A stretch of DNA of 64,000 bases from Bacteroidia bacterium (GTDB lineage Bacteria; Bacteroidota; Bacteroidia; Bacteroidales; Paludibacteraceae), in contig SAAO01000009.1 of the NCBI GenBank assembly GCA_009929375.1, positions 50,297 to 114,296 of the forward strand. The letters run 5' to 3'. Positions within the stretch are counted from its first letter, which is position 1. Each line of letters opens with the position of its first letter. Of this stretch, positions 1 through 13,749 are shown one piece after another. Both the position numbers and the translations under genes were made by a program. The notes beneath the pieces were generated by a model, which had not been told where the DNA came from, did not search any database, and worked only from the letters and a program-made list of their open reading frames with translations.

Positions 1-2380
1 TATACAGTATGCCTTTAATGCTGAAACAAACGATTATCGTATTATCGAAATCAATGCACGTCTGAGCCGCTCATCGGCACTGGCTTCGAAAGCTTCGGGT
101 TATCCATTGGCTTTTGTGGCTACCAAGTTGGCTTTGGGCTACTCGCTCGATCAGATTGGTGAAATGGGAACGCTAAATTCGGCTTATGTGGCTCCTTCGG
201 TGGATTATATGATTGTGAAAATCCCACGTTGGGACCTTACCAAGTTCGAGGGTGTAAGCCGTGAAATTGGTTCGTCGATGAAGTCGGTGGGCGAAATTAT
301 GTCCATTGGTCAGTCGTTCGAAGAAATTATTCAGAAAGGTTTGCGCATGATAGGACAGGGAATGCATGGTTTTGTGGGTAACAACGACCTTGTGTTCGAC
401 GATGTGGCTTCGGCGCTCTCAAAACCTACCGACCTGCGTATTTTTGCCATTGCCGACGCTTTTACCAAAGGCTTTACAGTGGAACAAATTGTGGATCTGA
501 CAAAAATCGACCGCTGGTTTATCGAAAAACTTGAAAATATACATAAATACAGCCTTGTGCTTTCGTCGTACAACAGTATTGCCGACCTTGATGCCAGTGT
601 GCTTGCCGAAGCCAAACGCCTCGGTTTTTCCGATTTCCAGATTGCCCGTTTCGTCGAAACTCCTGCAGGCTCTATGGAAAAAGAATTGCTTCAGGTGCGC
701 GACAAACGTAAATCAGTTGGTATTACACCCACAGTTCGTCGTATCAATACCGTAGCTTCCGATCACCCCGATAAAACCAATTATCTGTATTTTACTTACG
801 GATCGGACAAGGCTTACAAGCCAGCCAAAGATGAGCGTGAAGCCATTGTGGTGCTTGGTTCGGGTGCTTATCGCATTGGGTCGTCGGTGGAATTCGACTG
901 GTGTTCGGTCAATGCGGTTCAAACTGCCCGTGAACTTGGTTACGAGTCGGTAATGATCAACTACAATCCTGAAACCGTTTCGACCGACTATGATATGTGC
1001 GATCGTTTGTATTTCGATGAACTTTCGTTCGAACGTGTGTTGGATGTAATCGATATTGAGCAGCCCAAAGGTGTGATTGTGTCGATGGGCGGACAAATTC
1101 CAAATAATCTGGCCATGAAACTCGACCGTCAGAATGTGCCTATTCTTGGTACACCTGCCGCTTCGATCGACCGCGCCGAGAACCGTCATAAATTCTCAGC
1201 CATGCTCGATACACTTGGTATCGATCAGCCACGCTGGAAAGAACTCAGCAGTTTCGAGGAAATTGATGCCTTTATCGACGAAGTTGGATTCCCGGTACTT
1301 ATTCGTCCTTCGTATGTACTTTCGGGTGCAGCCATGAATGTATGTTTCGACAAGGAGCAGATGACAAAATTCCTGACGCTTGCTGCCAATGTATCGAAAG
1401 AATATCCTGTGGTAGTTTCTTCGTTCCTGCAAAATGCCAAGGAAGTGGAATTCGATGCCGTAGCTCAGAATGGCGAAGTGGTGGAATATGCCATTTCGGA
1501 ACATGTGGAATTTGCCGGGGTACACTCGGGCGATGCTACGCTTGTGTTTCCGGCTCAGAAAATTTATTTCGAAACAATGCGCCGCATTAAAAAGATTTCG
1601 AAACAAATTGCCCGTGAACTCAATATCTCAGGGCCTTTTAATATTCAGTTCTTAGCCAAAAACAACGATATCAAAGTAATTGAATGTAACCTGCGTGCTT
1701 CGCGTTCGTTCCCTTTTGTGTCGAAAGTGCTGAAACGTAATTTTATTGAAACAGCTACCCGCATTATGCTTGATGCGCCATACAGTCGTCCCGATTCGTC
1801 GGTATTCGACCTTGAACATATTGGTGTAAAGGCTTCGCAGTTCTCTTTTGCCCGTTTGCAAAATGCCGACCCGATTTTAGGTGTGGACATGTCGTCGACT
1901 GGTGAAGTAGGTTGCATTGGCGACGATTTCAGAGAGGCATTGCTTAAATCGATGCTGTCGGTAGGTTACAATATACCGGGAAAAAACATTTTGGTATCGT
2001 CGGGTGAAGCGAAATCGAAAGTGGATTTGCTCGAAGCCTGTCACATGCTTCACGACAATGGTTATAATATCTACAGCACTTCAGGTACAGCTGCATTCCT
2101 AAATGATAACGGTATTAAAGCAATACCTGTGGCCTGGCCCGATGAGGAAGGCGAACTTCAGATAATGGAAATGCTCAACAAAAAGCAAATCGATCTGGTG
2201 ATCAATATTCCGAAAAATCAAACCCGTCGTGAACTGACCAACGGTTACAAAATCCGTCGTGCGGCCATCGATTATAATATTCCATTGTTGACCAATGCGC
2301 GACTTGCGTCTGCATTTATATATGCTTTCAGCACCCTCAGTCTCGACGATATTAAGATTAAAAGCTGGGACGAATATTGA
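1..2380 (+). CDS. carB: Carbamoyl-phosphate synthase large subunit, 5'-truncated by window edge
   Basis: The frame is open from base 2 and lacks its start; about 793 residues are visible of a family that is usually near 1,070. The enzyme makes carbamoyl phosphate from bicarbonate, ATP and ammonia supplied by the glutaminase subunit, feeding pyrimidine and arginine synthesis in the cytoplasm. The visible part begins inside the first ATP-grasp domain (IEINARLSRSSALASKASGY at about residues 15-35), continues through the oligomerisation domain and the second ATP-grasp half (GSGAYRIGSSVEFDW; IECNLRASRSFPF), and ends with an MGS-like allosteric domain (TSGTAAFLNDNGIKAIPV). No carA is in view; it would lie upstream. 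The call is firm. An internal ATG at 107 is not the real start, because strongly conserved family sequence precedes it. Confidence 0.97.
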   Translation, partial: IQYAFNAETNDYRIIEINARLSRSSALASKASGYPLAFVATKLALGYSLDQIGEMGTLNSAYVAPSVDYMIVKIPRWDLTKFEGVSREIGSSMKSVGEIMSIGQSFEEIIQKGLRMIGQGMHGFVGNNDLVFDDVASALSKPTDLRIFAIADAFTKGFTVEQIVDLTKIDRWFIEKLENIHKYSLVLSSYNSIADLDASVLAEAKRLGFSDFQIARFVETPAGSMEKELLQVRDKRKSVGITPTVRRINTVASDHPDKTNYLYFTYGSDKAYKPAKDEREAIVVLGSGAYRIGSSVEFDWCSVNAVQTARELGYESVMINYNPETVSTDYDMCDRLYFDELSFERVLDVIDIEQPKGVIVSMGGQIPNNLAMKLDRQNVPILGTPAASIDRAENRHKFSAMLDTLGIDQPRWKELSSFEEIDAFIDEVGFPVLIRPSYVLSGAAMNVCFDKEQMTKFLTLAANVSKEYPVVVSSFLQNAKEVEFDAVAQNGEVVEYAISEHVEFAGVHSGDATLVFPAQKIYFETMRRIKKISKQIARELNISGPFNIQFLAKNNDIKVIECNLRASRSFPFVSKVLKRNFIETATRIMLDAPYSRPDSSVFDLEHIGVKASQFSFARLQNADPILGVDMSSTGEVGCIGDDFREALLKSMLSVGYNIPGKNILVSSGEAKSKVDLLEACHMLHDNGYNIYSTSGTAAFLNDNGIKAIPVAWPDEEGELQIMEMLNKKQIDLVINIPKNQTRRELTNGYKIRRAAIDYNIPLLTNARLASAFIYAFSTLSLDDIKIKSWDEY

Positions 2381-2419
2381 TTTTATTTACAATTTAATCA
2401 TTTACAATTTACAATTTTT

Positions 2420-2449
2420 ATTAGAGGCGCAAGACATTGCGTCTCTAAT
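2420..2449. repeat. Palindromic hairpin after carB
   Basis: The 13-nt arms at 2420-2432 and 2437-2449 pair with one G-U wobble around a GACA loop. The core is AGAGGCGCAA / TTGCGTCTCT. It lies 40 nt past the carB stop, but only an A/T-rich stretch, not a clean T-run, follows it. It could act as a terminator or be a dispersed palindromic repeat of the kind scattered through Bacteroidota intergenic DNA. Confidence 0.6.
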
Positions 2450-2550
2450 AATATTGAACCCTGGGCTGTAAATAAGACAAAAGACAAAAGACTGTGTTGA
2501 GCATGAAACATTGCGAATCAACTTCTGAATGCTCAATACGAAACGCTAAA

Positions 2551-2614
2551 CCCTGAAACTTTGAAACCCTGAAACCCTGAAACTCTGAAACTCTGAAACC
2601 CTGAAACTTCAAAA
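2551..2614. repeat. Eight degenerate 8-bp units (CCCTGAAA type)
   Basis: Eight consecutive octamers read CCCTGAAA, CTTTGAAA, CCCTGAAA, CCCTGAAA, CTCTGAAA, CTCTGAAA, CCCTGAAA and CTTCAAAA. TGAAA stays in phase in the first seven while the first three bases vary. The tract lies in the 450-bp gap between carB and the RRM gene. The rest of that gap holds the hairpin at 2420-2449, scrambled related words (2390-2420 and 2470-2550), and the A/T-rich leader of the next gene with a small CGCAT-TT-ATGCG hairpin at 2748-2759. Confidence 0.8.
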
Positions 2615-2830
2615 TGCTAAAAATAGTTTAAATAAGTTTTTAAATAATAATAATTCCGTTCGGAAAGTATTTCACAAATAATTTGTCGTTTCTTTGTCCT
2701 CCGAAAAAGGATATTGTATATTTTCGTCAGTCTGTTCACAACTTATCCGCATTTATGCGCACTTTGTTCCCCGCCTACGTAATTACACTTCGCTTTCTCA
2801 TTATTATTTATTTTTACACATTATTTTTTT

Positions 2831-3076
2831 ATGAACATCTACGTAGGTAACTTAAGTTACAAAGTAAAAGAAAACGACCTTAGAGCCGTTATGGAAGAGT
2901 ATGGTCAGGTTGACTCATGCAAGATTATCACCGATCGCGACACACGCAAATCAAAAGGCTTCGCTTTCGTTGAAATGGCTGACGATGCTGCTGCCCGTAC
3001 TGCTATCACCGAACTTAACGGTGCTGAATACGACGGTCGCACAATGGTATTGAAAGAAGCTACTCCAAGAAGCTAA
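2831..3076 (+). CDS. Small RRM-type RNA-binding protein
   Basis: This 81-residue protein is a single RNA recognition motif with almost no flanking sequence. RNP2 is at residues 2-7 (NIYVGN) and RNP1 near 43-50 (KGFAFVEM), in the usual beta-alpha-beta-beta-alpha-beta order. Such stand-alone RRM proteins are abundant in Bacteroidota and are thought to bind single-stranded RNA and influence mRNA fate. A dedicated terminator hairpin follows at 3102-3132. The upstream leader is long and A/T rich; I see no exact TAnnTTTG box in it. An 8-nt leader segment (2774-2781) is complementary to early coding sequence (2840-2847), which raises the possibility of self-control. The start is the only ATG giving a complete RNP2. 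Confidence 0.93.
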   Translation: MNIYVGNLSYKVKENDLRAVMEEYGQVDSCKIITDRDTRKSKGFAFVEMADDAAARTAITELNGAEYDGRTMVLKEATPRS

Positions 3077-3101
3077 TTCAAAACCCAAGCAAAAAACAAA
3101 A

Positions 3102-3141
3102 CAACCCTGTTGGTATTATACCGACAGGGTTGTTTCGTTTA
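3102..3141 (+). terminator. Intrinsic terminator of the RRM gene
   Basis: Arms CAACCCTGTTGGT (3102-3114) and ACCGACAGGGTTG (3120-3132) form a 13-bp stem with one wobble pair, followed by TTTCGTTT. The tail GGTTGTTTCGTTTA (3128-3141) recurs exactly at 3714-3727 after a different hairpin. Confidence 0.85.
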
Positions 3142-3262
3142 CAGACTTTTCCTCTTTTGAATCGACCAATTATTATTTCTGCTTTGCGTAATGCTATAAA
3201 ATACCCGACTGACTGTCTCAAAGCAGCGAAAATTATACAAACAGCAAAATAAATCTGCTAAT

Positions 3263-3306
3263 AACGCATTACTATACTACTAAAAACGTATTACTCTATA
3301 ACTAAT
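3263..3306. repeat. Two 22-bp imperfect direct repeats
   Basis: AACGCATTACTATACTACTAAA (given here as 3263-3284) is followed head-to-tail by a close copy at 3285-3306. They stand directly in front of the 42-bp tandem array. The surrounding gap from 3142 to 3744 otherwise shows only A/T-rich unique sequence and the hairpin at 3685-3708. Confidence 0.65.
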
Positions 3307-3318
3307 AATATGGAGCGT

Positions 3319-3528
3319 TTCTACATTGAGTATAATGATTCGTGTAAAAAGCATGAATTTCTCTACATTGAGTATAATCAATCGTGTAAAAAGCATGAAT
3401 CTTTCTACATTGAGTATAATGATTCATGTAAAAAGCATGAATTTCTCTACATTAAGTATAATCAATCATGTAAAAAGCAGGAATTATTCTACATTAAGTA
3501 TAATGATTCGTGTAAAAAGTATAATGAA
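3319..3528 (+). repeat. Tandem array of five 42-bp units
   Basis: Exactly five 42-bp units start at 3319, 3361, 3403, 3445 and 3487, with a short sixth remnant at 3529-3546. Units alternate: odd ones contain AATGATTCRTGT and even ones AATCAATCRTGT, so the array also has an 84-bp period. In units 1 and 3, ATTCRTG and CATGAAT flank TAAAAAG and can form a 7-bp hairpin; G-U in unit 1 becomes A-U in unit 3. Because 42 is divisible by three, the array is open in frame: an ATG at 3310 would encode 78 residues with a 14-residue repeat (FYIEYNDSCKKHEF type). Most unit differences change the amino acid and no start signal is clear, so I favour non-coding DNA or RNA; a small repeat protein is not excluded. 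Confidence 0.9.
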
Positions 3529-3684
3529 TTCTACCTAAGTGTATGAATTTGCCTTGCTGCTTCTCTGTTTGGCATGTGTCTTCGCTATGTCAGAGTTAAA
3601 AGGAAAGCTTTTCTTTCCATATTTAATCATTTAGCGACTAAGTTTTTTTTTTAGAATATGCCAGACAGAGGCAGGCTTTTGCTA

Positions 3685-3727
3685 CGGCATAGGCCTGAGC
3701 CTATGCCGAACAAGGTTGTTTCGTTTA
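3685..3727 (+). terminator. Perfect hairpin with terminator-like tail
   Basis: CGGCATAGGC (3685-3694), loop CTGA, GCCTATGCCG (3699-3708): a perfect 10-bp stem, then AACAAGGTTGTTTCGTTTA. The last 14 bases equal the tail of the RRM terminator. It would stop plus-strand transcription crossing the tandem array. The minus-strand neighbour gains little from it, since no T-run follows in that direction. Confidence 0.55.
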
Positions 3728-3744
3728 TGTAAGTTGTAGTTTAC

Positions 3745-5004
3745 TTATTTGAAGTCGGCCAGATTGATATCCGGTTTTGTAAAAGATTTCAGACTTTTGA
3801 ATTTGGTGCGGTATGTGGTGTTTTGATCAAAGAAACCACCCATTTTCAGAAAGAAACCTTTTTTGGTAACACCACCGGCATAGTCGAAACGGCGTTGTGC
3901 GTGTGCTGTGGCATCGTAAGTGAATGTGGCTTCGGTTACAGGATACCAGTTGCCTTTGCTGTCGGCTACCCACTGATTGCTGTAGTTGGCCATGCGTGTT
4001 TTGTCGCCCTGATCGGGGATGAAGTTTTCGAGGAATGAGTGAAAGCGCTTCAGGTAAGTGTTTGTTTTCGGGCGTTTGAACGAAGCCATAAGCATCCACT
4101 GTTTGGTTGCGGGGTCGTGAAACCATGCTGTGTAAGTGGTATTGTTTTTACCGTCGGGGACGCCGCGCAATAAAAATCCGTAGCGCACGCCGGCTTTCCA
4201 GGGGAAACGCATAAAACTTTGTCCGCCGGAACCTTCGTTTCCAAATTCACCTGAATTTACTTTTTCACCTTTTTTGAGCAGTACAATTTTTTCTTCGTCG
4301 GGAATGGCGTTCGGATCGTCGGTATGAAAGGGACTCCATACTGAAAACAATACGCGGCGTTCGGTAGGCGAATTTACCTGTATGCCAAAATATCCTTCGC
4401 CAAAACCATTGGCCATATAATACGAACCAATTTGATCCTGACCTTTGGGAACTTCAATTTCGGAATAATACCATTCGGTTTCAGATATGTTTTCGGGAAT
4501 CGTATAAGCTAAATGTACCGAAGGACCGCGACGCCCAAAGTATGTGTTCTCCTGGTCGATGAATTTTACAAGTGTGGCATCGCCTGCTAACAAAACATTT
4601 TGAAGATTGCCATAGCTGCTTCCGCTACGCTTTTTACCCTGTATTGTCATTTTGTAATGACCGGCTTTTTTGAAGTTGATTTCGCCAAGTTCAATTTTTG
4701 AACCGGAGGCACTCACCTGTTTCAGAAATGTTTTACCAGCCACTTTAATTTTCAGTTCAGCAGTCTGACTGGCTTCCATTTCGATAGCTACAGGCAGCTT
4801 GCAGGCTTTTGTAATGTAAAAATAGAGGTTGATTATTTGTTCGGGATTGCTCCATTGTTCCATTTTACCGGAACGTAATACGGCTTTGGTACTTTCGTTG
4901 TTGGCCCAGGCATTGCTGCGTACCGGAATTGAAATGTTGTAACTGCCTTGTGCCAATAGCAATAAGGGCAGTAGAAGTAGGATTGAGAGAAGTGTTTTTT
5001 TCAT
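3745..5004 (-). CDS. Secreted DUF5077/DUF3472 family protein
   Basis: A signal peptide is visible (MKKTLLSILLLLPLLLLAQG). The mature protein has an N-terminal sandwich matching DUF5077 (residues about 22-145) and a DUF3472 module (about 150-400; FGRRGPSVHLAYTIP, then YYMANGFGEGYFGIQVNS). These two domains commonly occur together in secreted Bacteroidota proteins near polysaccharide-degrading enzymes; the biochemical activity is not established, though carbohydrate binding is plausible. It is divergently transcribed from the GH16 gene, with 103 bp between the starts. No T9SS tail is evident. Length (419 aa) is normal for the pair of domains. Confidence 0.8.
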   Translation of the reverse strand: MKKTLLSILLLLPLLLLAQGSYNISIPVRSNAWANNESTKAVLRSGKMEQWSNPEQIINLYFYITKACKLPVAIEMEASQTAELKIKVAGKTFLKQVSASGSKIELGEINFKKAGHYKMTIQGKKRSGSSYGNLQNVLLAGDATLVKFIDQENTYFGRRGPSVHLAYTIPENISETEWYYSEIEVPKGQDQIGSYYMANGFGEGYFGIQVNSPTERRVLFSVWSPFHTDDPNAIPDEEKIVLLKKGEKVNSGEFGNEGSGGQSFMRFPWKAGVRYGFLLRGVPDGKNNTTYTAWFHDPATKQWMLMASFKRPKTNTYLKRFHSFLENFIPDQGDKTRMANYSNQWVADSKGNWYPVTEATFTYDATAHAQRRFDYAGGVTKKGFFLKMGGFFDQNTTYRTKFKSLKSFTKPDINLADFK

Positions 5005-5036
5005 TGTTCAATTGATTATATTATAATAATAAATTA

Positions 5037-5044
5037 TATCTTTG
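5037..5044 (+). promoter_or_regulatory. Candidate -7 element for the GH16 gene
   Basis: TATCTTTG matches the Bacteroidota -7 consensus TAnnTTTG and lies 63 nt before the GH16 ATG. An upstream TTG (5012-5014) is 22 nt away, slightly long. A reverse-strand TATATTTG at 5065-5072 could serve the divergent DUF3472 gene. Confidence 0.5.
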
Positions 5045-5107
5045 TGTTATAATAAAATAAAATACAAATATAAGGATAATAAATCTAATTAATTAATCAA
5101 ATGTGGT

Positions 5108-6646
5108 ATGAAAATTAAAGTCACGTTATTTTTATTGCTTTTTTTCTATGTGAATGTGAATGCTCAACAGACCTCCTTGTGGAAAATGATTTACGAAGAT
5201 GAGTTTGCAGCTCAGACTTTTGACACAAATTACTGGTCGTATTGCCCCCGTATTAATCCCGATTGGGGAAAATATCTGGTTTCATCGCCTGCCACTGTGA
5301 GCACTGCCGATGGTTTTCTGAAACTCAGACTTATCAAAAATACTGATACGAGTGTGGATAAAGTGCCCTATCTGAGCGGAGGTATTCAGACAAAGGGAAA
5401 ATTCATTTTTAAATATGGCAAAGTGGAAGTGCGTGCCAAATTCAGTAATGGTCAGGGTTCGTGGCCTGCCATTTGGATGATGCCCGAAAATCCGGGTGTA
5501 AGTTGGCCTGCCTGTGGCGAAATTGATATTATGGAGCATGTAAATTCTGAAACTCAGATTCATCAGACCATTCATTCCGATTTTGTCAATACGCAGGGTA
5601 TTCGCAATCCCTCACCGACTAAAACCACAGCTTTCGACAAGGACGCGTTCAATGTATATGGCGTGGAATGGCATGCCGACAGGCTCGATTTTACGCTGAA
5701 CGGTCAGTTGACTTTTTCTTATCCGCGCATAGTGACCGATAAAACCGGTCAGTGGCCTTTCGATAAGCCTTTTTACATTATTCTGAATATGGCCGGTGGC
5801 GGTAGCTGGACAGGTGCAATAAACGATGTGGCACTACCTTTTGAAATGCAGGTGGACTGGGTGCGCGTGTATGAGCGTGACCCCGAAGCGCCTTATGTGG
5901 CGCCCGGATGGACTTCGAACAAGACTCAAAACGATGCGCATTGGGCAAATACTTTTGTAAAGAAAATAACCACTACCGGTGCGCTGAATAATCTGAATTA
6001 TACGACACAACAGCGTCCTGCAAGTTATTATTACGAACATGCTGATACTTTAAGAGTTGTAGCGGGTAATCAGCTGAGTTTTCAGTTGTCGGCACATTCG
6101 CTGGGCGCTTATAGCACCAGTACCGTTTTGCAGGACTTACGCTATACCTGCAATTATGCTTATGCCGACTTCGATGGCGATAAAAGTTTCGAAACATCGT
6201 TTCCGCGTATTGGAAATGTGCCTCCTACAAATGGTGTGGGCGGCAATTTCGACGTATTGGAAGTTACACGTGCCATCACAATTCCGGAAAATAGTGAAGA
6301 TAAAACAGGACGCATTCGCATTGTGTACGACAATGCCTGGGCAGAGCGTTTTTCGCCCGAAGCAAATGTACGCGAAGGTGTGGTGTACGATTTTCCGATT
6401 CGTATTAATGCCCGCAATACAGATTTAAAACAAACTTTCAGTAAACCCCTTGTGAAGCGTATTGGAAATCAAATCGTTTTGGAAAGTATAGCCGGAGATT
6501 ATAGTGTGGAAGTATTTAATGCTTCGGGACAGCGCTTGTATTCGGAGCGATTGAATGATACCGGTTTTAATATCAATGTACCCAATGGTATGGTCGTAGT
6601 GAGAATTAAAGATGCAGATGATAATATGTTTAGCTATAAGTTTTAA
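5108..6646 (+). CDS. GH16 family endo-glycosidase with sorting tail
   Basis: A secreted 512-residue enzyme: signal peptide at 1-19, GH16 jelly-roll at about 25-257, a second sandwich region, and a C-terminal beta domain (about 435-512) resembling a T9SS sorting domain (YSVEVFNASGQRLYSE). The catalytic signature EIDIME is at 138-143, with Glu138 as likely nucleophile and Glu143 as acid/base; WPAIWMMP precedes it. GH16 members cleave beta-1,3/1,4-glucans, galactans or xyloglucans; the sequence alone does not settle which, although the architecture resembles laminarinase-type enzymes. It faces the large minus-strand glycosidase run and ends at a shared bidirectional terminator. Confidence 0.9.
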   Translation: MKIKVTLFLLLFFYVNVNAQQTSLWKMIYEDEFAAQTFDTNYWSYCPRINPDWGKYLVSSPATVSTADGFLKLRLIKNTDTSVDKVPYLSGGIQTKGKFIFKYGKVEVRAKFSNGQGSWPAIWMMPENPGVSWPACGEIDIMEHVNSETQIHQTIHSDFVNTQGIRNPSPTKTTAFDKDAFNVYGVEWHADRLDFTLNGQLTFSYPRIVTDKTGQWPFDKPFYIILNMAGGGSWTGAINDVALPFEMQVDWVRVYERDPEAPYVAPGWTSNKTQNDAHWANTFVKKITTTGALNNLNYTTQQRPASYYYEHADTLRVVAGNQLSFQLSAHSLGAYSTSTVLQDLRYTCNYAYADFDGDKSFETSFPRIGNVPPTNGVGGNFDVLEVTRAITIPENSEDKTGRIRIVYDNAWAERFSPEANVREGVVYDFPIRINARNTDLKQTFSKPLVKRIGNQIVLESIAGDYSVEVFNASGQRLYSERLNDTGFNINVPNGMVVVRIKDADDNMFSYKF

Positions 6647-6667
6647 AAAACATTTTTCATCAGAATA

Positions 6668-6702
6668 AAAAAATCCGCTTTCATAACGAAAGCGGATTTT
6701 TT
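6668..6702. terminator. Bidirectional terminator between GH16 and GH2 genes
   Basis: A perfect 15-bp stem, AAAAAATCCGCTTTC (6668-6682) with GAAAGCGGATTTTTT (6688-6702), around ATAAC. It has an A-run on one side and a T-run on the other, so it can serve both convergent genes. Confidence 0.9.
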
Positions 6703-6720
6703 GTTGGATAAATTGAGTGG

Positions 6721-12243
<5,523 letters not shown>

Positions 12244-12280
12244 CTAAAACTTGAAAATAGAAACTTTCATCTGCCCCCAA

Positions 12281-12294
12281 CCCCCTAAAGGGGG
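12281..12294. repeat. CCCCCTAAAGGGGG palindrome
   Basis: A 6-bp palindrome in the 266-bp gap between the GH2 and MFS genes, preceded by CTGCCCCCAA. C-run/TAAA/G-run palindromes recur in intergenic DNA of many Bacteroidota. No T-run follows on either strand, so it is not a convincing terminator. A shorter cousin, TCCCTAAAGGGA, lies at 26819-26830 in front of the CotH gene. Confidence 0.6.
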
Positions 12295-12449
12295 CTGTGA
12301 CATTGTGCAAATAAGTAAATTACGTTGCACGTCCTAAGTCCTCTTTAAAGGATATATAGGCAGAAAAAAAGTTCCTACAATTTGTAAGTTTGATAAGACT
12401 TAAAGATGCTTTTGAAACAGCCTCTTTTCTGTTTTTTACGAATGTCTGA

Positions 12450-13709
12450 TTATTTTTTTCTGATTTTGTATCCTGAGATAGCAAAATACAATATGAAAAC
12501 ATAAGCAGGAAGAAAAATGGTATAAGCTGCTTTGTAGTCGCTTACTACGGGTGCAATGCCGGTCTGGAACAAATCGATGATGGCTCCGAACAGCAGTGGG
12601 AAAATGGCTCCGCCCACAATGGCCATCACCAGCAATGAGGAACCTGTTTTGGTAAATTTACCCAAATCGGCAATGGCAAGTGGCCAGATAGCGCCCCACA
12701 TAATGGAGTTGGCAAAGCCAATGGCTACCAGAAAATAAATGCCAATTTCGCCCGGTAAAAGCAGAACGCCCAGAGAAGCCAGAATGCCGATGATTGCAAA
12801 CAAACGAAGCGCTTTGGTTTGCGAAATAAGTTTCGGAATAGCGAGTACACCAAAAATATATCCGATAAACATACCTATTGGCACCCATTTGGCATAACTT
12901 TCAGGGTTGGTCATTCCTTCGCCAAACACAGTGTTTGCGTAACCAATAATTGAAACCATTGGAAGTGTTTCCACACCCACATAAAAGAAAAGTGCCAATA
13001 CGCCCAACAATACGTGAGGCATTTGGAAAATGCTTTTTTTGCTGTTTCCATAACTGCCCGATTCGGTGGCAGGAGCATCGCTGCTTTCGTCTTCGCCGGC
13101 AGCTTTAACTTCGGGAAGTGGTGCGAAATACATAAATATAGCTAATGCTACGAGAATGCCTGTTACAATATAAAACGGCAGCGAAACCTGATCGAGACTT
13201 ACATTGTTCAGGTCGAGGAACAGACCCAGAAATACCGGTCCGAGCCACCATGCCAGTTTATTCATGATGCCCATGAGGCTCATGCGCATGGCTGCCGAAT
13301 CCATTGGACCCACAATGGTTACGTAAGGATTTACCGAAGCCTGAAGTAAAGTATTACCGATACCACCCACGAAAAGAGCGAGTAAAAATACAGGGAAACT
13401 GGCCATGTTTGCCGAAGGAACAAAAAGAATCATTCCCAATGCCATAATAAGCAGGGCAATAACCATACTTACACGGTATCCCACTTTCTTGATAAGTTGC
13501 CCGGCAGGCGAACCAAAAATCAGGAATGCTGAGAAAATGGCGGCTGTCACCAGATACGATTGCGTTACTGTAAGGTTAAGTGCGCTTTGCAAAAAGGGAG
13601 TAAGAAATCCACTGATTCCCACACCGAATCCAATCACGAAAAATAATATTCCAATCAGTAAAAGTGGTATAAACAAAGTACTTTGTTTACCGGATGTTTT
13701 GTTTGTCAT
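12450..13709 (-). CDS. MFS sugar permease, FucP/GluP type
   Basis: A 419-residue, 12-helix transporter with no signal peptide. The conserved block GGIGNTLLQASVNPYVT (about 115-131) is typical of the FHS family of the major facilitator superfamily, which includes the L-fucose:H+ and glucose/galactose symporters. Inner-membrane uptake of a monosaccharide released by the neighbouring fucosidases and galactosidases is the natural inference; the actual sugar (fucose, galactose or glucose) cannot be read from sequence. A hydrophilic loop at about 205-225 (GEDESSDAPATESG) separates the two six-helix halves. It sits 40 nt after the GH29 gene in the same transcription direction, so is probably co-transcribed. 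Confidence 0.88.
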   Translation of the reverse strand: MTNKTSGKQSTLFIPLLLIGILFFVIGFGVGISGFLTPFLQSALNLTVTQSYLVTAAIFSAFLIFGSPAGQLIKKVGYRVSMVIALLIMALGMILFVPSANMASFPVFLLALFVGGIGNTLLQASVNPYVTIVGPMDSAAMRMSLMGIMNKLAWWLGPVFLGLFLDLNNVSLDQVSLPFYIVTGILVALAIFMYFAPLPEVKAAGEDESSDAPATESGSYGNSKKSIFQMPHVLLGVLALFFYVGVETLPMVSIIGYANTVFGEGMTNPESYAKWVPIGMFIGYIFGVLAIPKLISQTKALRLFAIIGILASLGVLLLPGEIGIYFLVAIGFANSIMWGAIWPLAIADLGKFTKTGSSLLVMAIVGGAIFPLLFGAIIDLFQTGIAPVVSDYKAAYTIFLPAYVFILYFAISGYKIRKK

Positions 13710-13749
13710 TGTTCTGAGTTTTAAAAAATAGATTGTTTATGAATGATGT

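Noticed and set aside
3319..3528. CRISPR-like array
   Set aside because: Units are contiguous with no unique spacers, and no cas genes are near.
3326..3538. Alternative 70-codon frame through the 42-bp array
   Set aside because: Any frame stays open because the unit lacks stops; there is no start signal or domain.
12281..12294. CCCCCTAAAGGGGG as a terminator of the MFS gene
   Set aside because: No T-run follows on either strand and the stem is only 6 bp.
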